Origin: CAYZPB01 sp964480445
GTDB lineage: Bacteria; Bacillota; Bacilli; Tepidibacillales; Tepidibacillaceae
DNA length: 5,347 nucleotides
NCBI GenBank assembly: GCA_964480445.1
Contig: CAYZPB010000062.1
Span: 1-5,347, forward strand
Direction: 5' to 3'
Position numbers and translations under genes: made by a program. Under the pieces are notes generated by a model. That model made no database searches and had not been told where the DNA came from. It was given only the letters and a program-made list of their open reading frames with translations. Of this stretch, positions 5,127 to 5,347 are shown one piece after another (position 1 is the first letter of the stretch; each line of letters opens with the position of its first letter).

Positions 5127-5347
5127 TCAGTTTTGAAGTTTGTGTAGATTACGGATTTTCTGATGATACTCTGGCAAAACCTTGTCAACTCGTTTTAAGT
5201 TGAAGTTATAATCAATATAAACATGCTTAGTCTCCCCCACTGCTAAAAGTGCTTCATCGATGGCCCTCACCACTTGATAACGAAAGTTTGTTCTCACCCC
5301 TGTATGCATGGTGATGATAACTCGAATAATTAAATCATCATCATATT
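5127..5347 (-). CDS. Acyl-CoA thioesterase (4HBT hotdog family), N-terminus beyond window
   Basis: Hydrolysis of an acyl-CoA thioester in the cytoplasm is the family activity; the substrate cannot be told. The frame stays open to the right edge, giving the last 72 residues. It begins YDDDLIIRVIIT, continues through FRYQVVRA and GETKHVYID, and ends with a charged tail containing LPEYHQKI. This pattern (Tyr-x-Asp, then F-x-Y-x-V, then G-x-T-x-H-V-x-x-D, then a Leu-Pro near the end) is the C-terminal half of YbgC/FcbC-type thioesterases. The N-terminal catalytic Asp is outside the window. The internal ATG at 5309 is not a likely start because the conserved strand continues upstream of it. It stops 13 bases before the start of the downstream regulator's CRP-like operator with no hairpin terminator between, so read-through into that regulator gene is possible. 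Confidence 0.75.
   Translation of the reverse strand, partial: YDDDLIIRVIITMHTGVRTNFRYQVVRAIDEALLAVGETKHVYIDYNFNLKRVDKVLPEYHQKIRNLHKLQN

Noticed and set aside
5127..5309. Separate 60-residue protein starting at ATG 5309
   Set aside because: The frame continues without a stop to the window edge and the upstream residues YDDDLIIRVIIT complete the thioesterase strand pattern; it is the tail of a larger gene.

Overview
The window is AT-rich chromosomal DNA from a low-GC Firmicute (Bacillota), probably an anaerobe or facultative anaerobe. The isocitrate dehydrogenase and citrate synthase are of the B. subtilis Icd/CitZ type, the -10/-35 boxes are sigma-A-like, and the Shine-Dalgarno sequences are strong and purine-rich. 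I cannot name the genus. I see no mobile element, tRNA, rRNA or CRISPR array, and no gene-free stretch longer than about 190 bases.

Layout, left to right. Positions 1-2370 hold a minus-strand citZ-icd operon (citrate synthase, then NADP-type isocitrate dehydrogenase, whose last ~23 codons lie outside the window). This is the oxidative entry to the TCA cycle that leads to 2-oxoglutarate and glutamate. A well-formed promoter lies over the 3' end of the next gene, and a 31-base dyad begins almost exactly at the predicted transcription start. Positions 2468-5014 hold a three-gene block: a CRP/FNR-family regulator (minus), an unrecognised 285-residue multi-pass membrane protein (plus, divergent from the first regulator), and a second, clearly paralogous CRP/FNR regulator (minus, convergent with the membrane protein gene across a hairpin terminator). 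Positions 5127-5347 are the C-terminal end of a hotdog-fold acyl-CoA thioesterase gene (minus) that continues beyond the right edge.

How they may work together (inference). The two regulators share a distinctive N-terminal sensor in which the usual cAMP-contact motif is replaced by GHA-(I/M)-F, and both keep YRWHR. Their recognition helices are near-identical and CRP-like. Two 20-base CRP/FNR-type palindromes sit in front of the membrane protein gene and of the second regulator gene. Each lies about 41 bases upstream of a predicted start site whose -10 is extended and whose -35 is poor, which is the geometry of activator-dependent (class II) promoters. The simplest reading is a small local circuit: one or both regulators sense an unknown signal, activate the membrane protein gene, and regulate their own synthesis. 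The citZ-icd operon has its own promoter, but it lies directly downstream of the first regulator gene and could also receive read-through from it.
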